A stretch of 64,000 bases of DNA. Source: Parapedobacter deserti. GTDB taxonomy: Bacteria; Bacteroidota; Bacteroidia; Sphingobacteriales; Sphingobacteriaceae. Each line of letters opens with the position of its first letter. Position 1 is the first letter of the stretch. Location of the stretch: NCBI RefSeq assembly GCF_042646065.1, contig NZ_JBHRTA010000030.1:62001-126000 (forward strand), written 5' to 3'. Below are positions 52,566 through 62,688 of the stretch, in pieces. The notes under the pieces are model-generated. The model was given only the letters and a program-made list of their open reading frames with translations, did not search any database and was not told the DNA's origin. A program made the position numbers and the translations under genes.

Positions 52566-53600
52566 ATGAATAACAAAAACGTATTATTGACAGGCGCAAG
52601 CGGATTCTTAGGGACACATACCGTGATCCAGCTCTTGGAAAAGGGGTACCACGTGCTAGGGACGCTGCGAGAGATGGAGCGAGCATCGTCTATCCGAACT
52701 GTAATAGCGAAACATACCGACAAAATCGCCAATTTAAGCTTTGCAGAGGCAGATCTTGAAGACAGCCGCATATGGCCTGAGCTCACAGCAGGTGCTGACT
52801 ATGTGATACACACAGCCTCTCCGTTTCCGCGGGAACTTCCCAGCCATGAAGACGAGCTAATTGTTCCTGCCGTGAACGGGGTGCTAAATGTACTTAAGGC
52901 CTCGGCTAATGCCGGGATAAAAAGGGTAGTCATCACATCATCCGCCGCGTCGATTATTTACGGCAAAATAAAGGAAAACCGTAATGGCACGTTCAGCGAA
53001 GATGACTGGACGGACGAAGCGCATGAAAAAGACCTGACACCTTACATCAAGAGTAAGACCCTCGCTGAGAAGGCCGCGTGGAATTTTGTTGAGAAAGACA
53101 ACAGCGGTATGGAGCTTGTAACAATTTGTCCCGGAGCCATTTTAGGACCGGTCCTGGAAGATGATTTCGGCACTTCGGCCAATATCATTATCAAAACCCT
53201 TGACGGGAGCTCGCCGGCCCTGCCCGACATCGGCTTCGAAATCGTTGATGTCCGCTCAGTTGCCGCACTGCATATAAAGGCAATGGAACTTCCGGCCGCT
53301 GCCAACCAACGGTATATCGCAGCAAACGGTTACCTGAAATTCAAAGATGTCGCAGCGGTACTGAAAAGCGCCTATCCAGCTATGAAAATACCCAGGGCTG
53401 TAATGCCCAATGTCTTTGTCCGTTGGTTTTCACGGTTTGATACGGCATTGAAACCAATTTTGATCGATTTGGGGAAAACCCGGAAATTGGATAGCAGTAA
53501 AGCGAGAAAAGAATTAAATTGGACCCCGATATCTAATGAAAAGGCTATTCTCTCCTGTGCTAAAAGTGTACTGGAGCTGGGACTGATTAAACGATTCTAA
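52566..53600 (+). CDS. NAD(P)-dependent epimerase/reductase (dihydroflavonol-reductase-like SDR)
   Basis: The 344-residue extended SDR has the Rossmann motif TGASGFLGTH (about 9-18), a TSSAASI block and catalytic Tyr/Lys in YIKSKTLAEK (YxxxK). It resembles dihydroflavonol 4-reductase/cinnamoyl-CoA-reductase-like enzymes that reduce aldehydes or ketones. The ATG at 52566 gives MNNKNVLLTG, a standard SDR start; the longer frame reaches into the previous gene. It is followed after 2 bases by the Crp/Fnr gene. Substrate unknown. Confidence 0.9.
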   Translation: MNNKNVLLTGASGFLGTHTVIQLLEKGYHVLGTLREMERASSIRTVIAKHTDKIANLSFAEADLEDSRIWPELTAGADYVIHTASPFPRELPSHEDELIVPAVNGVLNVLKASANAGIKRVVITSSAASIIYGKIKENRNGTFSEDDWTDEAHEKDLTPYIKSKTLAEKAAWNFVEKDNSGMELVTICPGAILGPVLEDDFGTSANIIIKTLDGSSPALPDIGFEIVDVRSVAALHIKAMELPAAANQRYIAANGYLKFKDVAAVLKSAYPAMKIPRAVMPNVFVRWFSRFDTALKPILIDLGKTRKLDSSKARKELNWTPISNEKAILSCAKSVLELGLIKRF

Positions 53601-53602
53601 AA

Positions 53603-54196
53603 ATGCTGAATTTAAAAATGGCGTTAAGCTTCGGCGGGACATTGAACCAGGAGGAGGTCATCACGGTGTGCGCCGCGTTCAAGGAGTACCGATTTAAGCC
53701 GGGTGAGCAATTTCTTTCGATAGGTACCATCTCCAGAAAGATAGGTTTTCTGGATTCAGGCATATTGAGGGCTTACATTGTAGACACGAAGCTTAATGAA
53801 GTCACCACTTACTTCATCAGAGAAAACCAATTCGCAGTCGAGATAAAGAGCTTCTATGACAACGAACCTAGCCACTTGGCTTTTGAAGCAGTTACAGACT
53901 GTTGTGTGTTTGCGATAGACCGAATGGAATGGGTCAGGCTGAGCGAGAGGGTGCCAAAGTTGTACATCCTGACCAAAAGCCTGACGGAAGCGGCCCTATT
54001 AAACAAAATAAAGGATAACGAATTTTTGCATTTCGGTGCGGCAAAAGACAAATACCTTTTTTTTCTTGAAAATTATCCCGAATTAGCACTTCGCGTTCCG
54101 ATGCAATATATTGCCTCCTATTTGAAGATTACGCCGCAATCATTAAGCCGAATACGCAAAGGGCTCGGCGAACAACAAAAAGCAACCAACGATTAA
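53603..54196 (+). CDS. Crp/Fnr-family transcriptional regulator
   Basis: The 197-residue regulator has an N-terminal cyclic-nucleotide-binding fold (about 20-120) and a C-terminal helix-turn-helix (PMQYIASYLKITPQSLSRIRKG, quoted at its PQSLSRIRK core) near 165-190. Bacteroidota members of this type often sense redox or other signals, not cAMP. It follows the oxidoreductase by 2 bases and probably regulates the operon. Confidence 0.92.
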   Translation: MLNLKMALSFGGTLNQEEVITVCAAFKEYRFKPGEQFLSIGTISRKIGFLDSGILRAYIVDTKLNEVTTYFIRENQFAVEIKSFYDNEPSHLAFEAVTDCCVFAIDRMEWVRLSERVPKLYILTKSLTEAALLNKIKDNEFLHFGAAKDKYLFFLENYPELALRVPMQYIASYLKITPQSLSRIRKGLGEQQKATND

Positions 54197-54312
54197 ACTG
54201 CCACGCGCTATTGTGTAATACGCCAGCCTATGCAATGCACCACGCAATTTACAGCTGCGCTTCAAAACATGTCGTACCTGTTATTGTTGTCACAGAAAGT
54301 CATAGCTATAAT

Positions 54313-56280
54313 ATGCTTTATCCAGGTGGCAAAAAGAGAGTAATTATTACCAACGTATCTCCAAAGGTTGAAGAAGGTAGATTCCCCGCTAAGGCCGTTG
54401 TCGAACAAGACGTAATCATCGCAGCAGATATTTTTAGCGATGGACATGATGCCATCGCAGCCAGCGCATACATAAGAACTGCCGGCGAACGGCAGTGGGC
54501 CGAGTTGCCAATGCGGTTTGTGATCAATGATTATTGGCAAGCCGTCTTCAGGGCAACGCAAAAGGGGATGCATGAGTTTCGGGTCACTGCCTGGGTCGAC
54601 CACTACACGACCTGGAAGAAAGGCGTGAAAAAAAAGTATGATGCCGGACAGGATGTACGGGTTGAGCTGCAGATCGGGGCCGAGCTGTTAAGGGATGCCG
54701 CGTCTAAGAACAAAGGCGAAGCGGACCGGTTAAATGCCTGGGCAGCTCAACTACTGGAGTTTACAGATCCAGGCCAGGGCGTGCTTCTGGCACTTAGCAA
54801 TGATGTTGCGGCAGTAATGTACTGGCATCGCGACCGCGATACCATAACCGAATACCCTGTTACGTATCGCGTGGAGGTTGAGCGCAAGAAAGCGGGCTTT
54901 AGCACGTGGTACGAGTTGTTTCCTCGGTCCGCGTCTCCCGACGTCTCCCGACACGGGACCTTCCGGGATGTGGCTAAGTTATTACCCCGCATTGCTCGGA
55001 TGGGGTTTGATGTGCTGTATTTCCCGCCCATACACCCCATCGGCGAGGTAAACCGAAAGGGGAAGAACAATTCACTGACCGCGAATCCTGGCGACCCCGG
55101 CTCGCCATGGGCAATAGGGAATCGGCTGGGGGGTCACAAAGCCATTCACCCCGAATTGGGCAGCTTGGCTGATTTCAAAGAGCTGATAAAAGCGGCTGGT
55201 GACCATGATATTGAAATCGCGATGGACATTGCCTATCAATGCGCACCTGACCACCCCTATGTGAAACAACACCCGCAATGGTTTACCTGGCGGCCGGACG
55301 GAACGGTGCAATATGCTGAAAACCCGCCAAAGAAATATGAAGACATATTGCCTTTCAATTTTGAGACCGACGATTGGGAAAACCTATGGAAGGAACTGAA
55401 GAGTGTGGTAGATTATTGGATAGATGCGGGTATACGAGTGTTTAGAATCGACAACCCCCACACCAAAGCGTTTGCTTTCTGGGAGTGGATGATCCGTGAG
55501 GTCAGAGAGCAATACCCCGATGTCATTTTTCTGGCAGAGGCCTTTACCCGCCCGCGTGTTATGGAGCGGTTGGCTAAGGCCGGCTTCAATCAATCGTATA
55601 CCTATTTTACCTGGCGCAACACCAAGCATGAGATCGAACAATACATGACCGAACTGACGGGTACGGAAATGCGGCACTATTTCCGGCCCAACTTCTGGCC
55701 GAATACTCCGGACATCTTGCCGCCGATATTGACGCACGGTGGTGAAAATGCGCACATCATGCGCGTGGTCCTGGCTGCCACGCTTTCTTCGAATTACGGG
55801 CTTTACGGCCCCGTTTACGAATTCGGGATAAACACCCCGCACGGCGCTAAAGAGGAGTATTTGGATAATGAGAAATACGAAATCAAACATTGGGAATGGG
55901 ATCAGTACACGCGTATAGGTGACATCATCACGCGGTTAAACCGCATACGGAGGGAAAATGCGGCATTGCAGTCAACGTGGAATATTCAGTTTGCGCAAAC
56001 CAGTAACGACCAGATTACCTGTTATGTTAAAATAGATGCAGATGCGGATAACCAGCTGATTATTGTGGTAAACCTGGATGTGTACCATACGCAGGCCGCG
56101 CATGTAACCCTTCCTGTCGGCATGTTAGGCATCGGCCATCACGAGCCTTACATGGTGGTCGACTTATTAGGCGGCGGAAAATATCGCTGGGTCGGCGATA
56201 TCAATTATGTAGAGCTGAATCCCTATCAGATGCCAGCGCATATCTTTAAAGTAGTAAAGCTGCAACAGCATGAGCAATAG
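54313..56280 (+). CDS. glgE: alpha-1,4-glucan:maltose-1-phosphate maltosyltransferase
   Basis: GlgE extends alpha-1,4-glucan with maltosyl units from maltose 1-phosphate. The 655-residue GH13 protein has a beta-rich N-terminal domain (about 1-100), then the (beta/alpha)8 barrel with nucleophile Asp380 (FRIDNPHTK), acid Glu409 (FLAEAFTRP) and ARMGFDVLYFPPIHPIG and AMDIAYQCAPDHPY. The frame is open from 54211, but the ATG at 54313 gives the expected length and removes a Cys/His-rich stretch. The end overlaps the treS-pep2 start by 11 bases, so translational coupling is likely. Confidence 0.93.
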   Translation: MLYPGGKKRVIITNVSPKVEEGRFPAKAVVEQDVIIAADIFSDGHDAIAASAYIRTAGERQWAELPMRFVINDYWQAVFRATQKGMHEFRVTAWVDHYTTWKKGVKKKYDAGQDVRVELQIGAELLRDAASKNKGEADRLNAWAAQLLEFTDPGQGVLLALSNDVAAVMYWHRDRDTITEYPVTYRVEVERKKAGFSTWYELFPRSASPDVSRHGTFRDVAKLLPRIARMGFDVLYFPPIHPIGEVNRKGKNNSLTANPGDPGSPWAIGNRLGGHKAIHPELGSLADFKELIKAAGDHDIEIAMDIAYQCAPDHPYVKQHPQWFTWRPDGTVQYAENPPKKYEDILPFNFETDDWENLWKELKSVVDYWIDAGIRVFRIDNPHTKAFAFWEWMIREVREQYPDVIFLAEAFTRPRVMERLAKAGFNQSYTYFTWRNTKHEIEQYMTELTGTEMRHYFRPNFWPNTPDILPPILTHGGENAHIMRVVLAATLSSNYGLYGPVYEFGINTPHGAKEEYLDNEKYEIKHWEWDQYTRIGDIITRLNRIRRENAALQSTWNIQFAQTSNDQITCYVKIDADADNQLIIVVNLDVYHTQAAHVTLPVGMLGIGHHEPYMVVDLLGGGKYRWVGDINYVELNPYQMPAHIFKVVKLQQHEQ

Positions 56281-59200
56281 CAACAAACTGGACGATAAAT
56301 TACACTGGTATAAAGATGCCATTATCTATGAGCTTCACATCAAAGCTTTTCGCGATGGGAACGGCGATGGTATAGGGGACTTTGACGGGTTAATGGAAAA
56401 GCTCGACTACTTGCAGGACCTGGGTGTGACAGCAATCTGGTTGCTGCCCTTTTACCCATCGCCCTTGCGTGACGATGGCTACGACATTGCCGATTACTAC
56501 ACCATCAACCCATCATACGGAGACATTAAGCAGTTTAAGCGGTTTTTAAACGCGGCACACAAAAGGGGGCTTAAGGTGATTACCGAGCTGGTCATTAACC
56601 ATACCTCTGATCAGCATCCCTGGTTTCAGCGGGCCCGAAGCGCACCTAGGGGATCAGACGAACGTAACTACTATGTATGGACCGATGATCCTCACCAATT
56701 CAAAGATGCGCGAATTATCTTCCAGGATTTCGAAACGTCTAACTGGACATGGGACCCGGTGGCACAGCAATATTATTGGCACCGGTTTTTCTTTCACCAG
56801 CCTGATCTGAATTACGACAGTCCGTTGGTTCAACAGGAAATAATCAAAATCCTGGATTATTGGTGCAAAATGGGAGTAGACGGTTTCAGGCTGGATGCCG
56901 TTCCGTACCTCTTCGAACGCGACGGTACCAATTGCGAAAACCTGCCCGAGACCCATGCCTTCCTGAAGAAGCTGCGAAAGCATGTTGATGAGCGTTACCC
57001 CGGAACGTTGCTGCTTGCTGAAGCCAATATGTGGCCGGAGGATTCAGCTGCTTATTTCGGAAATGGCGATGAATGTCAGATGAACTATCACTTTCCGGTG
57101 ATGCCCCGCATGTTCATGGCCCTCCAAATGGAGGACAAATATCCGATTACCGATATTTTTGATCAGACGCCGGAAATTCCGGAAACCTGCCAATGGGCCA
57201 TTTTCCTGCGCAATCATGACGAGTTGACGTTGGAAATGGTCACTGACGAGGAGCGTGATTACATGTATAAAGTTTATGTGAAGGACCCGAAAGCACGTAT
57301 CAATCTTGGTATCAGACACCGATTGGCGCCGTTGCTCGACAACAACGGGAAGAAAATTGAACTACTCAATACGCTTCTGTTTTCGCTACCCGGAACACCC
57401 GTTATTTATTATGGCGATGAGATTGGCATGGGCGACAACTTTTACCTTGGAGACCGGGACGGGGTGCGCACACCGATGCAATGGCACTCGGGTCGTAACG
57501 CCGGCTTCTCAGAAGCCAACCCGCATCGCCTCTATCTTCCCTTGATCCTGGACCCTCAGTTTCACTACGAGTCGGTAAATGTAGAATTGCAATCGTACAA
57601 CACCTCGTCACTGTTATGGTGGATGAAAAGAGCAATAAGCACACGGAAAAGGTATAAAGCGTTTAGCCGGGGGGATCTGAAGTTCGTGGAAAGCGAAAAC
57701 GCAAAGGTGCTCGCTTTCACACGCACGTATGAAAGCCAGACGATGTTGGTCATCACCAACCTCTCCCGTTTCTCCCAGCCTGTTGAGCTGCAGTTAGGCG
57801 ACTACAAGGGATATGTACCGGTAGAAATAGCCAGCCGTAACCGATTCCCTGTGATTCGGGACGATGTTCCGTACTTCGTGACTTTAGGCGCTTATGGAAG
57901 CCAGTTGTTTGTGCTAGAAAAAGTTCACCCGGAGATGGAAAATGAAGACCGCCTGCATACCTTTAGGCTGGAGAGATGGAGAGACTTGCTAAACAGGGCC
58001 GTGGTAGACGAGCTTGAAAACGAGGTGTTGCCAGATTATTTGATGCGCTTGCGCTGGTTTGGCGGAAAGAGCCGGGGATTGGAAAGTGTTCGCGTTGTAG
58101 ACTACGCGAATGTACCGATAGACGAGGTTAGCACCTACATTTTGTTAGTGGAAGTTAGCTACCGTGATGGCCTGCCTGACCTGTATCAGTTGCCCGTCGC
58201 GTTCGCGAAAAGCCAGCTTGCTTACAAACTAAACACAAACTGTCCACAATCAGTCATCGCCTATGTCGTGCTGAACGGCGATGAAGGCATTTTGTACGAC
58301 GCTATATACGGCTTACCCTTTCAACAGGGCATCATAAAAAACATGGCGGGGAGCCATAGTGTACCGCAGCCCGGCGGGGAAGTTCAATTTTCGGGCAGCC
58401 CTGCACTGAAGGAGTATGTCCGCGATAACCCTGAAATCAAACCAAGAGTGCTTTCGGGCGAGCAGAGCAACACCTCGCTGACGTATGATGGTAAGTTTTA
58501 CCTGAAAATATACCGGAAGGTAGACCGGGCAATCAACCCCGATGTTGAGTTGACCAAGTTTTTGAGTCAGAAAGCCGGGTTTAAGAACATTCCCGGATAC
58601 ATCGGTTTGGTAACATGGAAATTCGGGAAAGAGGCCATGGTGTTGGGAATGATGCAGGAGATGGTGACAGGTGCCAGTGATGGCTGGGAATATATGCTCG
58701 ATCGGCTTAATGACTATAATGAAGCACTTCTTTCTGATGCAAACGCCTCCGAACCGGGTGAGCTGATAGGTAGCCTGACTTCACCTGCAGCTTATGAAGA
58801 ACTTCCCGAAGTATTGCAGCAGAAGCTGGAAGCAACGGTTGCCGAGCTTGTAGGCCTTTTGGGTGTGCGAACGGCCGAAATGCATCAAGCATTGGCTTCT
58901 GAACACAACGATCCTGCGTTTAGGCCGGAGGCATATTCGTTGCATTATCAGCGTTCCATTTTTTCCTCGTTGCAGTCCATGGTCCGGGCTGCTTTCCAAA
59001 GCCTGAGCCGAAACTTCGAAAAGCTGCCGCATGATGTACGAAAGGTGGCAAAGGAAGTGCTTGGTATGAAGGATGAGATTCTCGGCATCCTGAAACGGAT
59101 TTACAGCCATAAGATTGATGTCACCAGAATACGCATCCACGGAGATTATCATTTAGGTCAAACGTTATACGCAGGCAACGACTTTTTTATCCTTGATTTT

Positions 59201-59599
59201 GAGGGCGAGCCTGCCCGAAGTTACAGCGAAAGGCGGTTGAAGTACTCGCCGATGCGCGATGTGGCAGGTATGATACGGTCATTTCATTATGCGGCATACG
59301 GAAGTCTGCTTCTTGATAATCAAATCAGACCTGAAGATGTAGATAAATTGATACCGCATATCGAGCAATGGTACCACTATATGTCCGGCTTCTTCATCAA
59401 AGCATATCTGGAGCGAGTGCAAGGTGCATCTTTTGTCCCTCGGGAAAGCGGCGATCTGGACATCCTGTTGCAGACTTTTATTCTGCAAAAAGCCATTTAT
59501 GAGCTCAATTACGAACTTAATAATCGGCCTGGCTGGGTATTGGTTCCGTTGAGGGGCATTCAATCAATAGTGATGAAAAACAGGCTTGAAAAGGTCTAA
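56270..59599 (+). CDS. treS: Trehalose synthase-maltokinase fusion (TreS-Pep2)
   Basis: A 1109-residue bifunctional enzyme. The N-terminal part (about 1-560) is TreS, GH13: DGNGDGIGDFDGL, nucleophile Asp209 (GFRLDAVPY), acid Glu251 (LLAEANMW), and FLRNHDELTLEM. The C-terminal part (about 575-1105) is a maltokinase (Pep2): LRWFGGKSRGL near 595, HGDYHLGQTLY with Asp959, and ILDFEGEPAR. TreS turns trehalose into maltose and the kinase phosphorylates it to maltose 1-phosphate for GlgE. It overlaps glgE by 11 bases and is 12 bases before glgB. Confidence 0.94.
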   Translation: MSNSNKLDDKLHWYKDAIIYELHIKAFRDGNGDGIGDFDGLMEKLDYLQDLGVTAIWLLPFYPSPLRDDGYDIADYYTINPSYGDIKQFKRFLNAAHKRGLKVITELVINHTSDQHPWFQRARSAPRGSDERNYYVWTDDPHQFKDARIIFQDFETSNWTWDPVAQQYYWHRFFFHQPDLNYDSPLVQQEIIKILDYWCKMGVDGFRLDAVPYLFERDGTNCENLPETHAFLKKLRKHVDERYPGTLLLAEANMWPEDSAAYFGNGDECQMNYHFPVMPRMFMALQMEDKYPITDIFDQTPEIPETCQWAIFLRNHDELTLEMVTDEERDYMYKVYVKDPKARINLGIRHRLAPLLDNNGKKIELLNTLLFSLPGTPVIYYGDEIGMGDNFYLGDRDGVRTPMQWHSGRNAGFSEANPHRLYLPLILDPQFHYESVNVELQSYNTSSLLWWMKRAISTRKRYKAFSRGDLKFVESENAKVLAFTRTYESQTMLVITNLSRFSQPVELQLGDYKGYVPVEIASRNRFPVIRDDVPYFVTLGAYGSQLFVLEKVHPEMENEDRLHTFRLERWRDLLNRAVVDELENEVLPDYLMRLRWFGGKSRGLESVRVVDYANVPIDEVSTYILLVEVSYRDGLPDLYQLPVAFAKSQLAYKLNTNCPQSVIAYVVLNGDEGILYDAIYGLPFQQGIIKNMAGSHSVPQPGGEVQFSGSPALKEYVRDNPEIKPRVLSGEQSNTSLTYDGKFYLKIYRKVDRAINPDVELTKFLSQKAGFKNIPGYIGLVTWKFGKEAMVLGMMQEMVTGASDGWEYMLDRLNDYNEALLSDANASEPGELIGSLTSPAAYEELPEVLQQKLEATVAELVGLLGVRTAEMHQALASEHNDPAFRPEAYSLHYQRSIFSSLQSMVRAAFQSLSRNFEKLPHDVRKVAKEVLGMKDEILGILKRIYSHKIDVTRIRIHGDYHLGQTLYAGNDFFILDFEGEPARSYSERRLKYSPMRDVAGMIRSFHYAAYGSLLLDNQIRPEDVDKLIPHIEQWYHYMSGFFIKAYLERVQGASFVPRESGDLDILLQTFILQKAIYELNYELNNRPGWVLVPLRGIQSIVMKNRLEKV

Positions 59600-59611
59600 T
59601 AGGACGTAAAA

Positions 59612-61582
59612 ATGGAAATAATGGTCGATTTACCTGAGCAGACGCATGGATCATCCGGTTGGTTTTCGCTGTTTTCTGACTTTGATATCGCGCTGTTCAA
59701 AGCAGGCAAGCACTACCAACTGTACAATAAGCTGGGCGCACATCAGGTCGAGCATCTGGGAGAAGCAGGGACATACTTTGCCGTTTGGGCACCGAATGCA
59801 GCATATGTGTCCGTCGTTGGCGACTTCAATGGATGGGACAGGCACAGTCATCCCATGCAAGTCAGGTGGGATGGTTCCGGCATATGGGAAATATTCTTAG
59901 CAGGTGTCGGCCTCGGACAATGTTATAAATATTTCATCAGGTCAAATAACGGATACCAAGTTGAAAAAGGCGATCCCTACGCCTATCAATGGGAGACGCC
60001 GCCGCAGACAGCTACAAAAACGGCAATGATCGACCACACATGGTCCGATGAAAACTGGATGGAGAGCCGGCGGACGTTGAATGCGTTGGAACAGCCGTTG
60101 TCCATATACGAGGTGCATGTCGGATCCTGGCGGAGGGTGGAAGACGCCGGGACGAGGTACATGACCTACCGGGAAATGGCCGTTGAACTTGTAGCCTATT
60201 GCAACGAGATGAAATTTACCCATGTAGAGTTCATGCCCATTATGGAACACCCATTTTTCGGCTCGTGGGGCTATCAGATAACCGGATACTTTGCGCCATC
60301 GAGCCGTTATGGTTCAGCACAGGATTTTATGTACCTCGTCGACCAACTCCATCAAGCAGGTGTTGGCGTGATCCTGGATTGGGTACCTTCTCATTTTCCA
60401 ACGGATGAGCACGGGTTGGGCTATTTCGACGGGACCCACCTTTATGAGTATGCAGATCCGCGAAAAGGTTTTCACCCAGACTGGCAAAGCCTTATTTTTG
60501 ACTATGGCCGAAATGAGGTCCGGGCCTTTTTAATATCAAACGCCCTGTATTGGCTGGATAAGTACCACATTGACGCGCTTCGAGTGGATGCGGTGGCGTC
60601 AATGCTTTACCTTGACTATTCACGTAGCGAAGGTGAATGGATTCCCAATCAATACGGAGGACGGGAAAACCTGGAGGCGATCAGTTTCTTAAAGGAGCTA
60701 AACGACGCCGTACACCACCATCATCCCGGAGTGATGACTATTGCAGAGGAATCAACGGCGTGGCCAGGTGTCACCCAGTCCACGGGCGGCGGTGGTTTGG
60801 GCTTTGATCTGAAATGGATGATGGGCTGGATGCACGACACGCTGGATTATTTTCAAAAGGACCCGCTTTACCGCAGTCACCACCAAAATCAATTGACGTT
60901 TAGTTTGGCCTATGCCTTTGCCGAGAAGTTTGTGCTTCCGTTGTCGCACGATGAGGTAGTTTACGGCAAGTACTCCCTAATCAACAAAATGCCCGGTGAT
61001 ACCTGGCAACAATTTGCCAACCTGCGGCTGCTCTACGGCTATATGTTTGGTCATCCAGGAGCAAAGATGATCTTCATGGGTGGTGAGTTTGCCCAGCGGC
61101 ATGAATGGCGGCACGACTTTAGCCTAGATTGGCACGAATGCGATGACCCGGACCATCGGGGCCTGCAACGGTGGGTGCAGCAGCTGAATTCGTTTTATCA
61201 GGCGCAGCCCGCACTTTTTGAACAAAATTACTCGCCGGAAGGTTTTGAGTGGATAGATATCAATGATCACGTGAACTGTGTGATCTCGTGGATACGAAAA
61301 GGGCATCATAATGATGGAAATCTGATATTTGTGGCTAATTTTACGCCGGCAGTGAGAGAAAATTATCGCATAGGGGTGCCGGCTATGGGGAAATATATTG
61401 AATTGCTGAATTCGGATAGTCTGACCTATGGCGGGAGTGGCGTATCGAATACCGGCGAATTGGAAACATATCCCATTCCAGTGGCGGGAAAAAGCCACTC
61501 GTTGATTTTGACATTACCGCCATTGGCCATCATAGTTCTAAAGCTCCATGCCCAGGAAAGCGACCTGCCGCCCATTGATTAG
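59612..61582 (+). CDS. glgB: 1,4-alpha-glucan branching enzyme
   Basis: Adds alpha-1,6 branches to the GlgE product. The 656-residue protein has a CBM48 domain (about 38-135; VWAPNAAYVSVVGDFNGWD), then a GH13 barrel with nucleophile Asp326 (LRVDAVASM), acid/base Glu379 (TIAEESTAWP) and LPLSHDEVVYGK, and a C-terminal beta domain. Length and motifs are those of short bacterial GlgB. The ATG at 59612 is used; ATG 59621 is also possible. It closes the GlgE operon. Confidence 0.95.
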   Translation: MEIMVDLPEQTHGSSGWFSLFSDFDIALFKAGKHYQLYNKLGAHQVEHLGEAGTYFAVWAPNAAYVSVVGDFNGWDRHSHPMQVRWDGSGIWEIFLAGVGLGQCYKYFIRSNNGYQVEKGDPYAYQWETPPQTATKTAMIDHTWSDENWMESRRTLNALEQPLSIYEVHVGSWRRVEDAGTRYMTYREMAVELVAYCNEMKFTHVEFMPIMEHPFFGSWGYQITGYFAPSSRYGSAQDFMYLVDQLHQAGVGVILDWVPSHFPTDEHGLGYFDGTHLYEYADPRKGFHPDWQSLIFDYGRNEVRAFLISNALYWLDKYHIDALRVDAVASMLYLDYSRSEGEWIPNQYGGRENLEAISFLKELNDAVHHHHPGVMTIAEESTAWPGVTQSTGGGGLGFDLKWMMGWMHDTLDYFQKDPLYRSHHQNQLTFSLAYAFAEKFVLPLSHDEVVYGKYSLINKMPGDTWQQFANLRLLYGYMFGHPGAKMIFMGGEFAQRHEWRHDFSLDWHECDDPDHRGLQRWVQQLNSFYQAQPALFEQNYSPEGFEWIDINDHVNCVISWIRKGHHNDGNLIFVANFTPAVRENYRIGVPAMGKYIELLNSDSLTYGGSGVSNTGELETYPIPVAGKSHSLILTLPPLAIIVLKLHAQESDLPPID

Positions 61583-61655
61583 CCTTTAGTTTTCGTGACA
61601 GGGGCTGGCTTTTCCGTTGGTGGTGGATTGGCATGTCAATAAAACGGAGATTAAG

Positions 61656-62669
61656 ATGGATATAATTAAACTTATACAGCTGCGACACGCAACACTTGGC
61701 AGGCGGATAGCGCTCGTTGATGAGCCGATGGTCACGCTACTAGACAGTTCCGTCACGTCCAGTTATGACTTTGTGACGGAAGCGCTAGCTAGCGAAACAG
61801 CCATCCACGATTTTCTGATGGCACGTTTATCTGCGGAGTCCATGGCTTATGACCCGATTTACAACGGTGAATCTCCCTGGCAACTGCTTCCCGCGTTTGA
61901 TCATCCAACAAATCCGTTCGCCTGCTTGGTGTCCGGGACAGGGCTTACCCATCACTCCAGCGCCAAAAGCCGGCAGCTGATGCACCTTAAAAATGTCGGC
62001 AACCTCACGGATAGTATGAAAATGTACCAGTGGGGGGTGGAGGGAGGCAATCCGCCTCTGGGAAGCATCGGCGTTCAACCGGAGTGGTTTTACAAAGGCA
62101 ATGGATATATCCTAAAGGCTCATGGTGAGCCATTGGAAGTTCCGCCATATGCCGACGATGGTGGCGAAGAAGCAGAGCTAGCAGGCATTTACCTGGTCGA
62201 CCAAGCCGGAACACCCGTGCGCATCGGATTCTGCAATGGCAACGAATTTTCGGACCACCTAATGGAGAGCAAAAACTACCTATATTTAGCTCCGTCAAAA
62301 ATGCGCGAATGTGCCATTGGTCCGGAGCTTGTAATGGGGCTTGATTTCAATGAGTTTCGGGGGGAGGTAAGCGTTGTCCGCCAAGAAGAGATGATGTGGC
62401 GGAAACCTGTTAAAAGCGGCAGCGCCCATATGGCACATTCGCTTGCCAACCTCGAATATCATCATTTTAAATACCCCACCCATCGGATACCCGGTCAGGT
62501 GCATGTTCATTTTTATGGTGCGGATGCTTTTAGTTATGGAGAGCAGGTACGGCTAGCTGAGGGCGATAAGATGATTATCCATTGGGAAAAATTAGGAAGG
62601 CCGTTGATCAATACCATGAAGAGCGGTGCCAAAGTCGACGAATTGGTCGCGTTGAAGCAAATTTGCTGA
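61656..62669 (+). CDS. AraD1/GguC-family protein (fumarylacetoacetase-like)
   Basis: The 337-residue protein resembles the GguC/AraD1 family with a fumarylacetoacetate-hydrolase-like fold. Motifs include VSGTGLTHHSSAK, GVQPEWFYKGNG, GYIL-AHGEPL, FCNGNEFSDHLMES and APSKMRECAIGPEL. Members are proposed sugar-acid (3-deoxy-arabonate-like) dehydratases or hydrolases; function is poorly tested. The frame extends to 61617, but the ATG at 61656 has ACGGAG upstream. It is 73 bases after glgB and may or may not be co-transcribed. The gap shows no terminator. Confidence 0.8.
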   Translation: MDIIKLIQLRHATLGRRIALVDEPMVTLLDSSVTSSYDFVTEALASETAIHDFLMARLSAESMAYDPIYNGESPWQLLPAFDHPTNPFACLVSGTGLTHHSSAKSRQLMHLKNVGNLTDSMKMYQWGVEGGNPPLGSIGVQPEWFYKGNGYILKAHGEPLEVPPYADDGGEEAELAGIYLVDQAGTPVRIGFCNGNEFSDHLMESKNYLYLAPSKMRECAIGPELVMGLDFNEFRGEVSVVRQEEMMWRKPVKSGSAHMAHSLANLEYHHFKYPTHRIPGQVHVHFYGADAFSYGEQVRLAEGDKMIIHWEKLGRPLINTMKSGAKVDELVALKQIC

Positions 62670-62688
62670 CATTGAGTGACCACTTCCC

